The position numbers were made by a program, and so were the translations under genes. Under the pieces are notes generated by a model, which ran no database searches, was not told where the DNA came from, and worked only from the letters and a program-made list of their open reading frames with translations. Of a stretch of 50,065 bases of DNA, positions 8,026 to 16,514 are shown in pieces (the first letter of the stretch is position 1; each line of letters starts with the position of its first letter). Where the stretch lies: contig RXJQ01000054.1 in assembly GCA_003963115.1 (NCBI GenBank), positions 1 to 50,065 of the forward strand, read 5' to 3'. This DNA comes from Burkholderiales bacterium (GTDB lineage: Bacteria > Pseudomonadota > Gammaproteobacteria > Burkholderiales > Burkholderiaceae_C).

Positions 8026-10341
8026 GTGAGCGAATCCAAGATCGAGGTTTACAAAGCCCCCGCCGGCGGCTGGGGCGCCCTGCGCAGTGTGGCCAGGCAG
8101 TTGCTGCAACACCGCATCGCGGCCAAGGGGGCGCGCACCCTGCTGTCGGCCAACCAGCCAGACGGCTTCGATTGCCCAGGCTGTGCCTGGCCAGACCGCG
8201 AGCACACCTCCACCTTCGAGTTCTGCGAGAACGGCGTGAAGGCGGTGGCCGCCGAAGCCACGGCCGAACGTGCCACACCCGAACGCATCGGCCAGCACAC
8301 CGTGCGCGAACTGGCCAGCTGGAGCGACCACGATCTGGAAGCCATGGGCCGCCTGACCGAACCCATGGTCTACAACGCCGAGGCCGACCGCTACCAGGCC
8401 ATCAGCTGGGACGAAGCCTTTGCGCTGATCGCACGGCACCTGCGGGCCCTGCCCTCGCCCGATCAGGCCATCTTCTACACCTCGGGGCGCACCAGCAACG
8501 AGGCGGCCTTTCTCTATCAGTTGTTCGTGCGCGAGTACGGCACCAACAACTTCCCGGACTGCTCCAATATGTGCCACGAGCCCAGCGGGGTCGGGCTCAA
8601 GGAAAGTGTTGGCGTGGGCAAGGGCACGGTCACGCTCGATGACTTCCAGTTGGCCGACGCCATCCTGATCTTCGGCCAGAACCCGGGGACCAACCACCCG
8701 CGCATGCTGGGCGAGCTGCACGCGGCCTCGCGGCGCGGCGCACGCATCCTGAGCTTCAACCCCTTGCGCGAACGCGGGCTGGAGCGCTTTGCCGACCCGC
8801 AGAACCTGCTGGAGATGGCCTCGCTGAGCGCCACGCCCATCACCTCGGACTATTTCCAGCTGCGCGTGGGTGGCGACATCGCCGCCATCAAGGGCATCTG
8901 CAAGGGCTTGTTCGAGCTGGACGACACCGCGCAGGCGCAAGGCCAGCCTCGCGTGCTGGATGTGGACTTCATCGCCGAACATACCAGTGGGTTTGCGGAC
9001 TTCGAAGCCGATGTGCGTGCCGAGGATTGGGCACTGCTGGTCAACGAGTCAGGCCTGAGCGAAGACCACATGCGTGCCGCCGCCAGCGTGCTGGCCCGTG
9101 CCGACAAGGTCATCGCCTGCTGGGGCATGGGCATCACCCAGCACCGCCACGGTGTGGCGGCCGTGCAGATGATCGCCAACTTGTTGCTGATGCGCGGCCA
9201 TATCGGCAAGCCCGGCGCCGGCCTGTGCCCGGTGCGCGGCCACAGCAATGTGCAAGGCGACCGCACGATGGGCATCTATGAAAAGCCTTCGGCCGCCTTC
9301 CTCGACCGCCTGGGCGAGGTGTTCCAGTTCTCGCCGCCGCGCCATGAAGGCTTCGACACCATCGGCGCCATCGAGGCCATGCGCGATGGGCGCGCCGGTG
9401 TCTTCTTTGGCATGGGCGGCAATTTCGCGGCCGCCACGCCCGACACCGCCGCCACGCATGCCGCCATGCAAGGCTGCGCGCTGACCGTGCACGTGGCCAC
9501 GAAGTTCAACCGCAGCCACGTGGTCCATGGCCGCGAAGCCCTGGTGCTGCCCTGCCTGGGACGCACGGAGATCGACCGTCAAGCCAGCGGCCCGCAGCAC
9601 GTCAGCGTCGAGGACTCGATGAGCATGGTGCACCTGTCGGCCGGCATCAACGAACCCGCCTCGCCTCATCTGCTGTCGGAGCCCATGGTCGTGGCCCGCC
9701 TGGCCGAAGCCACGCTGGCCGGCAGCCGCACACCCTGGCGCTGGCTGGTCGAGGACTACGACCGCATCCGTGACCGCATCGAAGCTGTCTTCGACGACTT
9801 CAAGGACTTCAACCGCCGCGTCCACAGCCCCGGAGGATTCCGTCTGCGCAACACCGCCAGCGAACGCATCTGGCAGACCAGCACAGGCAAGGCCCGCTTC
9901 ATGCCCCACCCCGTGCCCATGGACACGGCCTTGCACCGCGCCCGTCAGGCCTGGGGCGAGCAGGTCTTCACGCTCACCACCATCCGTGCACACGACCAGT
10001 ACAACACCACGGTTTACGGGCTGGACGACCGCTACCGGGGCGTCTATGGCCAGCGCCGCGTGCTGTTCATCAACGCGCAAGACCGCACCTCACTGGGTTT
10101 GGCTGAAGGCGCGTGGGTCGACCTGCAAAGCTGGGCTGAAGACGGCCAACGCCGCAGTGCCAAACGCTTCCGTCTGGTGGACTACGCCATCCCTCCAGGC
10201 TGCGTGGCCGCCTACTACCCCGAGACCAATCCCCTGGTGCCGCTGGACAGCCACGCGATCCGGGCCCGCACGCCCACGTCCAAGTCCATCCCGGTGGCAC
10301 TCGCGGCCAGTGAAATGGAAATCGCAGGGCCCGCCACATGA
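8026..10341 (+). CDS. FdhF/YdeP-family molybdopterin oxidoreductase
   Basis: A 771-residue Mo/W-bis-MGD enzyme of the YdeP type. N-terminal FDCPGCAWPD and FCENG supply a possible [4Fe-4S] site. CSNMCHEPS holds the Cys-His pair found at the metal-ligand position in formate dehydrogenases. Then follow IFGQNPGTNHPRM, GMGITQH, KPGAGLCPVRGHSNVQGDR and a C-terminal MopB-binding domain (LTTIRAHDQYNTTVYG). YdeP proteins are cytosolic and of uncertain substrate; acid resistance and formate-like roles have been proposed. The only in-frame start after the upstream stop is GTG at 8026. The overlapping fdhD gene supports a sulfurated Mo cofactor. Confidence 0.92.
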   Translation: MSESKIEVYKAPAGGWGALRSVARQLLQHRIAAKGARTLLSANQPDGFDCPGCAWPDREHTSTFEFCENGVKAVAAEATAERATPERIGQHTVRELASWSDHDLEAMGRLTEPMVYNAEADRYQAISWDEAFALIARHLRALPSPDQAIFYTSGRTSNEAAFLYQLFVREYGTNNFPDCSNMCHEPSGVGLKESVGVGKGTVTLDDFQLADAILIFGQNPGTNHPRMLGELHAASRRGARILSFNPLRERGLERFADPQNLLEMASLSATPITSDYFQLRVGGDIAAIKGICKGLFELDDTAQAQGQPRVLDVDFIAEHTSGFADFEADVRAEDWALLVNESGLSEDHMRAAASVLARADKVIACWGMGITQHRHGVAAVQMIANLLLMRGHIGKPGAGLCPVRGHSNVQGDRTMGIYEKPSAAFLDRLGEVFQFSPPRHEGFDTIGAIEAMRDGRAGVFFGMGGNFAAATPDTAATHAAMQGCALTVHVATKFNRSHVVHGREALVLPCLGRTEIDRQASGPQHVSVEDSMSMVHLSAGINEPASPHLLSEPMVVARLAEATLAGSRTPWRWLVEDYDRIRDRIEAVFDDFKDFNRRVHSPGGFRLRNTASERIWQTSTGKARFMPHPVPMDTALHRARQAWGEQVFTLTTIRAHDQYNTTVYGLDDRYRGVYGQRRVLFINAQDRTSLGLAEGAWVDLQSWAEDGQRRSAKRFRLVDYAIPPGCVAAYYPETNPLVPLDSHAIRARTPTSKSIPVALAASEMEIAGPAT

Positions 10342-11168
10342 GACACCGGCCCATCATGGACGCCAATGTGCCAGCGACTCGCGAGGTCCGCGTGCTGCGT
10401 CACGTGGATGCGCAGCACGAGTGGGCCCGGGATCAGGTCATCTGCGAACGCCCTGTGGCCTTGGTCTTCAACGGTGTCTCACACGCCGTGATGATGGCCA
10501 CCCCCACCGACCTTGAAGACTTTGCACTGGGCTTTGCCCTGTCCGAAGGGCTGATCGCCCACTTTGATGACTGCCGTGATCTGGAGATCGCCGACAACAC
10601 CGAAGGCCTGGAGGTGCGCCTGCAGATCAGCACACGGGCGTTCAGCGAGATGCAGGCGCGGCGCCGTGGCCTGAACGGGCGCACGGGCTGCGGCCTGTGC
10701 GGCGTGGACAGCCTGCAAGCCTTGCGAGACAGCCACCCCCCGCCGCTGCCCACCGAAGCCCGGCAAGCGCCCATCGAGCCGGAGCGGATCCTGCAAGCCT
10801 TCTCGCGCCTGCACGAACACCAGGCCCTGCAAGCCGACACCGGTGGCTGCCATGCCGCTGCCTGGGCCAATGCGCAGGGCGAGCTGCTGGCCGTGCGCGA
10901 AGACGTGGGCCGCCACAATGCGCTCGACAAGCTCATTGGCCACCTGGCCCGAGCTCGCCTGCTCAAGCAACGCGGCATGGTGCTGGTCTCCAGCCGGGCC
11001 AGCTACGAGCTGGTCAGCAAATGCGCACGCATGGGGCTGGACACCCTGGCCGCCGTCTCAGCCCCCACCTCCATGGCCATCGAGCTGGCTCAGGAAACCG
11101 GCGTGCGGCTCTATGGCTTTTGCCGGGGCGACCGGGCAGTGGCCTATACGGCGCCCACGCATGCCTGA
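10338..11168 (+). CDS. fdhD: Formate dehydrogenase accessory sulfurtransferase
   Basis: A 276-residue FdhD that moves sulfur from a cysteine desulfurase (IscS) to the Mo/W cofactor of formate-dehydrogenase-like enzymes. The active-site pair is visible in TGCGLCG (Cys118 and Cys121). Conserved DLEDFALGFALSEG, DTGGCHAAAW, REDVGRHNALDKL and SSRASYELVSK also match. It overlaps the YdeP-type oxidoreductase by four bases, strong evidence that the two act together. A full ISC-type desulfurase lies about 33 kb downstream, but no link to it is shown. Confidence 0.95.
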   Translation: MRHRPIMDANVPATREVRVLRHVDAQHEWARDQVICERPVALVFNGVSHAVMMATPTDLEDFALGFALSEGLIAHFDDCRDLEIADNTEGLEVRLQISTRAFSEMQARRRGLNGRTGCGLCGVDSLQALRDSHPPPLPTEARQAPIEPERILQAFSRLHEHQALQADTGGCHAAAWANAQGELLAVREDVGRHNALDKLIGHLARARLLKQRGMVLVSSRASYELVSKCARMGLDTLAAVSAPTSMAIELAQETGVRLYGFCRGDRAVAYTAPTHA

Positions 11169-11295
11169 GGCGCTCGTGGAAGGTGCATGACAGGCGCGTG
11201 ACACCACCCTGATCCAGGTGTCGGGCAGTGCATGGCACAACCGTCACACGGTCTTCGGACAATGACTGCGCTTTTGCCCGTGTTGTGCACCCCTT

Positions 11296-13524
11296 ATGTC
11301 CGCCTCCTTATCTGTGCCCTTCGCCACGTGCCGGGTGCTGTTCTCGCTGATGCGCCGCCCGCTGAACCGCCCAATGATGGCCGGGTTCATGGCCTGGTTC
11401 GCGGTACTGTGCCTGCCTGCTGCCGTCCATGCGGCGGCTGCCGTCCCCGATGACATCAACACGGCCCTGAACCAGGGGCAAAGCGTCGATGTGATCGTGG
11501 AATACGAAGCCAGCGATGTCGACAAGGAAGCGACCGCCGCACGCTCGCCCAAGGACCGCTTCGAGACCACGGCCATCACCACCCTGCGAGCCACACGCTA
11601 TGCCGCCATCAAGAAGGGGGTGGACACCGCGCTGGCCAGGGCCGACATCACCTTGCTGCAAGACTACAGTCACCTGCCCATGGCCTTCAAGCGCGTGCAC
11701 TCGGCGGCGGCGCTCCAGTCCTTGTTGAGCCAGCCTCGCATCAAGGCGATCTATGCCAACAAGGCCCTGCACCATGTGAGCGTGCCAGCCAACTTCAGCT
11801 TGATCGCACAACCCGTCACCCACGCCGTTGGCTACGATGGTTCGGGCAGCACCGTGGCGGTGCTCGATGACGGCATCGACTACACCAACAGCGCCTTCGG
11901 TGGCTGCACGGCGCCCGGCACACCTTCGACCTGTCAGGTGTCCGTCTCAAACAACTTTGGCAGTGGCACCACCGACACCAGCCACGGGACCAATGTGTCG
12001 GCCATCGTGCTGGGTGTTGCGCCGGCTGCCAAGATCGCCATGCTCAATGTGTTCTCGGGCACGTTGGCCTCCACGTCCAACATCATCAGCGCGATGAACT
12101 GGGCCGTCAGCCACCGCAGCAGCTACAACATCGTCGCCATCAACATGAGCCTGGGAGATGGCAGCCAGCACACCAGTGCGTGCAGCAGCGGCAACCCCTA
12201 TCTCACACCCACCAACAGCGCCATCGGGGCCGGCATCATCGTCGTGGCTGCGGCCGGCAACGATGCCTACAGCAACGCCATGGGCCTGCCGGCCTGCACA
12301 CCCGGCATCGTGTCCGTGGGTGCCGTCTACGCCGACAACTACAACACCGGCTACACCTGGGGCAACAACCTGTGCACGGACTACTCAACGGCCCCCGACA
12401 AGATCGCGTGCTTTTCCGACAGCGCCAGCTTCATGACCCTGTGGGCACCGGGCGCGCTGATCACCGCAGCGGGCATCACTGAAGGCGGCACCTCTCAGGC
12501 CTCGCCCCATGTGGCCGGCGCCGTGGCCATGCTGCGCGCCGCCTTCCCCAGCGACAGCCTGAACACGACACTCAACCGCCTGACGACCTCGCGCACCCAG
12601 ATCACCGACGCGCGCAACGGTCTGACCAAGCCTCGCCTCGATCTGGAAGCCGCTGCGCGCCCGGCCAACGACAACTTCAGCGCGGCCATCACACTCAGCG
12701 GCAACAGTGGCAGCGCCAGTGGCACCAATTTGCTGGGCACCACGGAAAGCGGTGAACCGCTGGTTCTCGCCAATGCCAGCGGCCACACCGTGTGGTGGAC
12801 CTGGACGGCACCCGCCAGTGGCCAGGTCAGCCTCGATACCCATGGCAGCCCTTTTGACACCCTGTTGACCGTCTACACCGGCAACACGGTGGCCACCCTG
12901 CAGCCCATCGCCTGGAACAATGACGACGGCAGCAGCAACCACAACAGCGGCCTGCTGTTCGAGGCCGTCAGCGGCACCACCTACCGCTTCGCCGTGGACG
13001 GCGTAAATAGCGCGCAAGGCAGCATTGCCTTGCACTGGTCGCTCAACACCTCGGCGCAAGCCAACCTGGCCGTGACCGGCATCAGCGGCCCGAGCAACCC
13101 CACGACCGGCAGCCCTGTCAGCTACACCATCGGCGTCAGCAACAGCGGCCCACAGACCGCCACCAATGTGCGGCTGACGCTCACCCTGCCAGATGGCGTC
13201 AGCCTGCAAGACAGCAACCTCAGCTGCCAGGGCAACACGGGCCAGGTCGTGTGCGCCATGGGCGATCTGGCCAGCGGCGCCAGCAACACGCTCATCGTGA
13301 GCCTGCTGTGGAACACCACTGGCACACAGAGCCTGTCCGCCAGCGTCTCATCCGACCTGCCCGACAGCAACAGTGCCAATAACACCGTGAACGTGCCCAT
13401 CGTGGTCACATCGGACGGCGGCGCAGCCGACACCCCCACGCTGCCGCAATGGGCCGCCATGCTGCTCGGCGGCCTGCTGCTGCTCTACATGGCCAGGCTG
13501 CAATCGCAGCGCCAAGGCCGCTGA
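11296..13524 (+). CDS. Secreted subtilisin-family protease with IPTL-CTERM tail
   Basis: A 742-residue S8 peptidase. A signal-peptide-like segment ends near VHAAA (about residue 48). The catalytic triad is Asp191 (VAVLDDGID), His230 (SHGTNVSAI) and Ser400 (GGTSQASPH). Behind the protease lie a beta-sandwich prepeptidase-C-like region (about 455-575) and a DUF11-type repeat (about 585-705, SNPTTGSPVSYTIGVSNSG). The end, LPQWAAMLLGG plus a hydrophobic helix and QSQRQGR, is an IPTL-CTERM sorting tail, a PEP-CTERM relative processed by exosortase-like enzymes. No exosortase is in the window. A later start at 11350 is equally possible; neither has a clear ribosome site. Confidence 0.9.
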   Translation: MSASLSVPFATCRVLFSLMRRPLNRPMMAGFMAWFAVLCLPAAVHAAAAVPDDINTALNQGQSVDVIVEYEASDVDKEATAARSPKDRFETTAITTLRATRYAAIKKGVDTALARADITLLQDYSHLPMAFKRVHSAAALQSLLSQPRIKAIYANKALHHVSVPANFSLIAQPVTHAVGYDGSGSTVAVLDDGIDYTNSAFGGCTAPGTPSTCQVSVSNNFGSGTTDTSHGTNVSAIVLGVAPAAKIAMLNVFSGTLASTSNIISAMNWAVSHRSSYNIVAINMSLGDGSQHTSACSSGNPYLTPTNSAIGAGIIVVAAAGNDAYSNAMGLPACTPGIVSVGAVYADNYNTGYTWGNNLCTDYSTAPDKIACFSDSASFMTLWAPGALITAAGITEGGTSQASPHVAGAVAMLRAAFPSDSLNTTLNRLTTSRTQITDARNGLTKPRLDLEAAARPANDNFSAAITLSGNSGSASGTNLLGTTESGEPLVLANASGHTVWWTWTAPASGQVSLDTHGSPFDTLLTVYTGNTVATLQPIAWNNDDGSSNHNSGLLFEAVSGTTYRFAVDGVNSAQGSIALHWSLNTSAQANLAVTGISGPSNPTTGSPVSYTIGVSNSGPQTATNVRLTLTLPDGVSLQDSNLSCQGNTGQVVCAMGDLASGASNTLIVSLLWNTTGTQSLSASVSSDLPDSNSANNTVNVPIVVTSDGGAADTPTLPQWAAMLLGGLLLLYMARLQSQRQGR

Positions 13525-13649
13525 CATGACAGCGCATGGCCGCTGTCTGGCGCAACTTGTCATCGGCACGTCTGTCATCAGCCGCGCGCTGAGCCAGTAC
13601 GGAACTTTACAAAGCGCCTCGTGATGTTCGTCAACATGGGCTGGCACCC

Positions 13650-15254
13650 ATGCGTTGGACACCCATGGCCCCTCCCGCTCAAGCCCCTCATGCCTTGCGG
13701 CTCACGCGCCGCCAGACGCTGCTGACCCTCTCCGCCACCCTGGCCGGCACCGGCAGCCTGTTGACCGCCTGCGCCCGTCTACCGGCTCAGGCTCAGGCAA
13801 ACCCACACGCCGGCATCGCCAGGGAGCCAGCGCACCTCACGCTGGACAACCCAGGGCTCTACCGCCTGGTCAATCGCCTCAGTTGGGGCGCCAGCGATGC
13901 AGAGCTGAACCTCGCCTACCAGATCGGCCCTGGGGCTTACATCGCCCAGCAAACAGCCGACGCCACACCCGCCGCCCTGCCCCCGGCCGCTCAAAGCCAG
14001 ATCGATGGCCTGACGATCACGCAAAAGCCCTTGATCACCATCCTGGGCGACCTGGAGGACATGCGCCAGGCCGATGACAAGCAGCCCTATCAGAAAGAGC
14101 TCACCCGCCTGGCCCGCGAAGCCGCATCTCGCCATGTCTTGCGTGCCCTGTACTCGCCGCAGCAGTTGCGCGAGCACATGGTCTGGTTCTGGTTCAACCA
14201 CTTCAACGTGCACCAGCACAAGCACAACATCCGCGCCATGCTGGGCGACTACGAAGACCAGGCCCTGCGCCCTCATGCGCTGGGCCGCTTCCGCGACATC
14301 CTCGGTGCCGTGGCCCACCACCCGGCCATGCTGCGCTACCTGGACAACGATCAGAACGCCGCCAACCACATCAACGAGAACTACGCCCGCGAGTTGCTGG
14401 AGCTGCATACGCTGAGCGTGGACGGCGGCTACACACAGCGGGACGTGCAGGAACTGGCCCGCGTCCTCACAGGCCATGGCGTGCGCCACACCGACAAGAT
14501 ACCCAAGCTGCGCCGCGAGTGGGCCGGCCTGTACGTGCACGATGGCGCCTACGAGTTCAACCCCGCCCGTCACGACTTTGATGACAAAGCCTTGCTGGGC
14601 CTCACCATCAAGCGCCGTGGTGCCGGTGAACTCGACGAGGTGCTCGACAAGTTGGCCACCCACCCCGCCACCGCCCGCTTCGTGTGCGGCAAGATCGCCC
14701 GCTTCATGCTCAGCGACCAGCCGCCGGATACCTTGGTCAAGCGCATGAGCGCGACCTTCATCTCGACCCAGGGCCACATCGGCGAGACCTTGAAGACCCT
14801 GCTGTACGCACCCGAGTTCACCCAGGCCGAGCCGGGCAAGTTCAAGGATCCGATGCACTATGTGCTGTCTGCCGTGCGGGCCGCTTACGACGACAAGGTC
14901 ATCCTCAACACCCAGCCTGTGCTGAACTGGCTCAACCGGCTTGGCGAAGGCCTCTACAACCGTCAGACACCCGACGGCTACCCGCAAACCGAAGACGCCT
15001 GGTCCAGCTCGGGCCAGATGACCATACGCTTCGACATCGCCAGGGCCATCGGCAACAACCATGGCGGCCTGTTCAAGACCGACGACGGCAGCCGCGCCGA
15101 GCAGGCCGGCTTTCCACAACTGGCGCGGGCCAGCTACTACCAGTTCACAAGGGCCATGCTGCGCGCCGACACCCGGCAAGCGCTCGACAACACCGCGTCG
15201 CCCCAAGACTGGAACACGCTTTACCTGTCGGCGCCCGAGTTCATGTACCGCTGA
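13650..15254 (+). CDS. DUF1800 family protein with Tat-type signal
   Basis: A 534-residue protein whose N-terminus carries RRQTLLTLSATLAG followed by LLTAC, a twin-arginine-like signal with a possible lipobox, so it is probably exported. The body matches DUF1800: LVNRLSWGASDAEL near residue 70, the HMVWFWFNHFNVH motif, NENYARELLELHTL, and RFVCGKIARFM. The biochemical function is unknown. It is followed after 33 bases by a DUF1501 gene. The two families regularly occur as neighbouring genes and are assumed to work together in the periplasm. Confidence 0.9.
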   Translation: MRWTPMAPPAQAPHALRLTRRQTLLTLSATLAGTGSLLTACARLPAQAQANPHAGIAREPAHLTLDNPGLYRLVNRLSWGASDAELNLAYQIGPGAYIAQQTADATPAALPPAAQSQIDGLTITQKPLITILGDLEDMRQADDKQPYQKELTRLAREAASRHVLRALYSPQQLREHMVWFWFNHFNVHQHKHNIRAMLGDYEDQALRPHALGRFRDILGAVAHHPAMLRYLDNDQNAANHINENYARELLELHTLSVDGGYTQRDVQELARVLTGHGVRHTDKIPKLRREWAGLYVHDGAYEFNPARHDFDDKALLGLTIKRRGAGELDEVLDKLATHPATARFVCGKIARFMLSDQPPDTLVKRMSATFISTQGHIGETLKTLLYAPEFTQAEPGKFKDPMHYVLSAVRAAYDDKVILNTQPVLNWLNRLGEGLYNRQTPDGYPQTEDAWSSSGQMTIRFDIARAIGNNHGGLFKTDDGSRAEQAGFPQLARASYYQFTRAMLRADTRQALDNTASPQDWNTLYLSAPEFMYR

Positions 15255-15287
15255 GGCACAGCCCTCAAGCGCCGGAAGGAACCCATC

Positions 15288-16493
15288 ATGCAACGCAGAC
15301 GCTTTCTCTCCATGGCCTCGCTGGCTGGCGCCGGCATGGCGGTATCGCCCTGGTCCAGCCGCGTACTGGCTGCCACGAACGACACCACCAGCCCCCGCTT
15401 CCTGCTGGTCTTTTTGCGCGGCGGCTATGACGCGCTCAGCCTGCTTGTGCCCAGCACCTCCAGCTTCTACCAGGAGGTCCGCCCCCACATCGCCCTGCCG
15501 CTGGCCACGGGCGACAAGCCCGGCGCCATGCCGCTGGCCGAGCAATGGGCCCTGCATCCCGCGGTTGAAGCCCCTTTGCGCAACCTCTTGCAGGCCAGGC
15601 AACTCAGCTTCATCCCCTTTGCCGGCACGGACGACACCTCGCGCAGCCACTTCGAAACGCAAGACAGCATCGAACTGGGCCAGGCCCTGAACGGCCAGCG
15701 CGACTTCCAGTCAGGCTTCCTCAACCGCCTGGCCTCCGTGCTGCCTGGGCAGTCGGCGATGTCTTTCACCGACCAGTTGCCCACCATCTTCCGTGGCCCG
15801 GTCGACATCGCCAACACCTCGCTCAAGGGCAAGATCAACAAGGGTCTGGACAAACCCATGCAGTCGGCGCTGGCTGGCATGTATGCCCATCACCCCTTGG
15901 GTGCCAAGGTGCGCGAGGGCTTCGATGTGCGGCAGGAGGTCAGCATGGAGATGGCCGATGAGATGGAAGCCGCCAGCCGCAATGCCGTCTCGGCCAATGG
16001 CTTCGATCAGGAGGCCAGGCGCATGGCCAAGCTGATGCGCGACCGCTATGCCCTGGGCTTCGTGGACGTGGGCGGCTGGGACACCCATGTGGGCCAGGGC
16101 CAGGTCGATGGCTATCTGGCCACGCACCTGGGGCAATTGGCCAGCGGCCTGGCTGGCTTCGCCGACGAGATGGGGCCTGAAGCCTGGCGGCGCACCACGG
16201 TGCTGGTCATCAGCGAGTTTGGCCGCACCACGCGCGAGAACGGCAACAAAGGCACCGACCATGGCCATGGCAGCGTGTACTGGGCCCTAGGCGGCGGCCT
16301 CGCGGGCAAGACAGTGGCCGGCGAGCAGACCACCATCGAGGCCAAAACCCTGTTCCAGAACCGAGACCTGCCCGTGCTCAACGAGTACCGCGCCGTGATG
16401 GCCGGGCTCTTGCGGCGGCAATACGGCCTGTCACCCAGCGCGCTCGACAAGGTCTTCTCCGGTGTCAAGCCCGTGGACATCGGCCTGATCTGA
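15288..16493 (+). CDS. DUF1501 family protein with Tat signal
   Basis: A 401-residue protein starting MQRRRFLSMASLAGAG, a good twin-arginine signal. The fold is alkaline-phosphatase/sulfatase-like: LRGGYDALSLLVP early, GGWDTHVGQGQVDG, and ISEFGRTTRENGNKGTDHGHG near residue 310, holding the likely metal ligands. GGAAGG precedes the ATG. It sits directly behind the DUF1800 gene and is probably co-transcribed and co-exported. The substrate is unknown. Confidence 0.9.
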   Translation: MQRRRFLSMASLAGAGMAVSPWSSRVLAATNDTTSPRFLLVFLRGGYDALSLLVPSTSSFYQEVRPHIALPLATGDKPGAMPLAEQWALHPAVEAPLRNLLQARQLSFIPFAGTDDTSRSHFETQDSIELGQALNGQRDFQSGFLNRLASVLPGQSAMSFTDQLPTIFRGPVDIANTSLKGKINKGLDKPMQSALAGMYAHHPLGAKVREGFDVRQEVSMEMADEMEAASRNAVSANGFDQEARRMAKLMRDRYALGFVDVGGWDTHVGQGQVDGYLATHLGQLASGLAGFADEMGPEAWRRTTVLVISEFGRTTRENGNKGTDHGHGSVYWALGGGLAGKTVAGEQTTIEAKTLFQNRDLPVLNEYRAVMAGLLRRQYGLSPSALDKVFSGVKPVDIGLI

Positions 16494-16514
16494 GCCCCGC
16501 TTGGGCCCAGTCCA

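Noticed and set aside
13779..15662. 627-codon antisense open frame across the DUF1800 gene
   Set aside because: It mirrors a well-supported gene on the other strand; long antisense frames are expected at this GC content.
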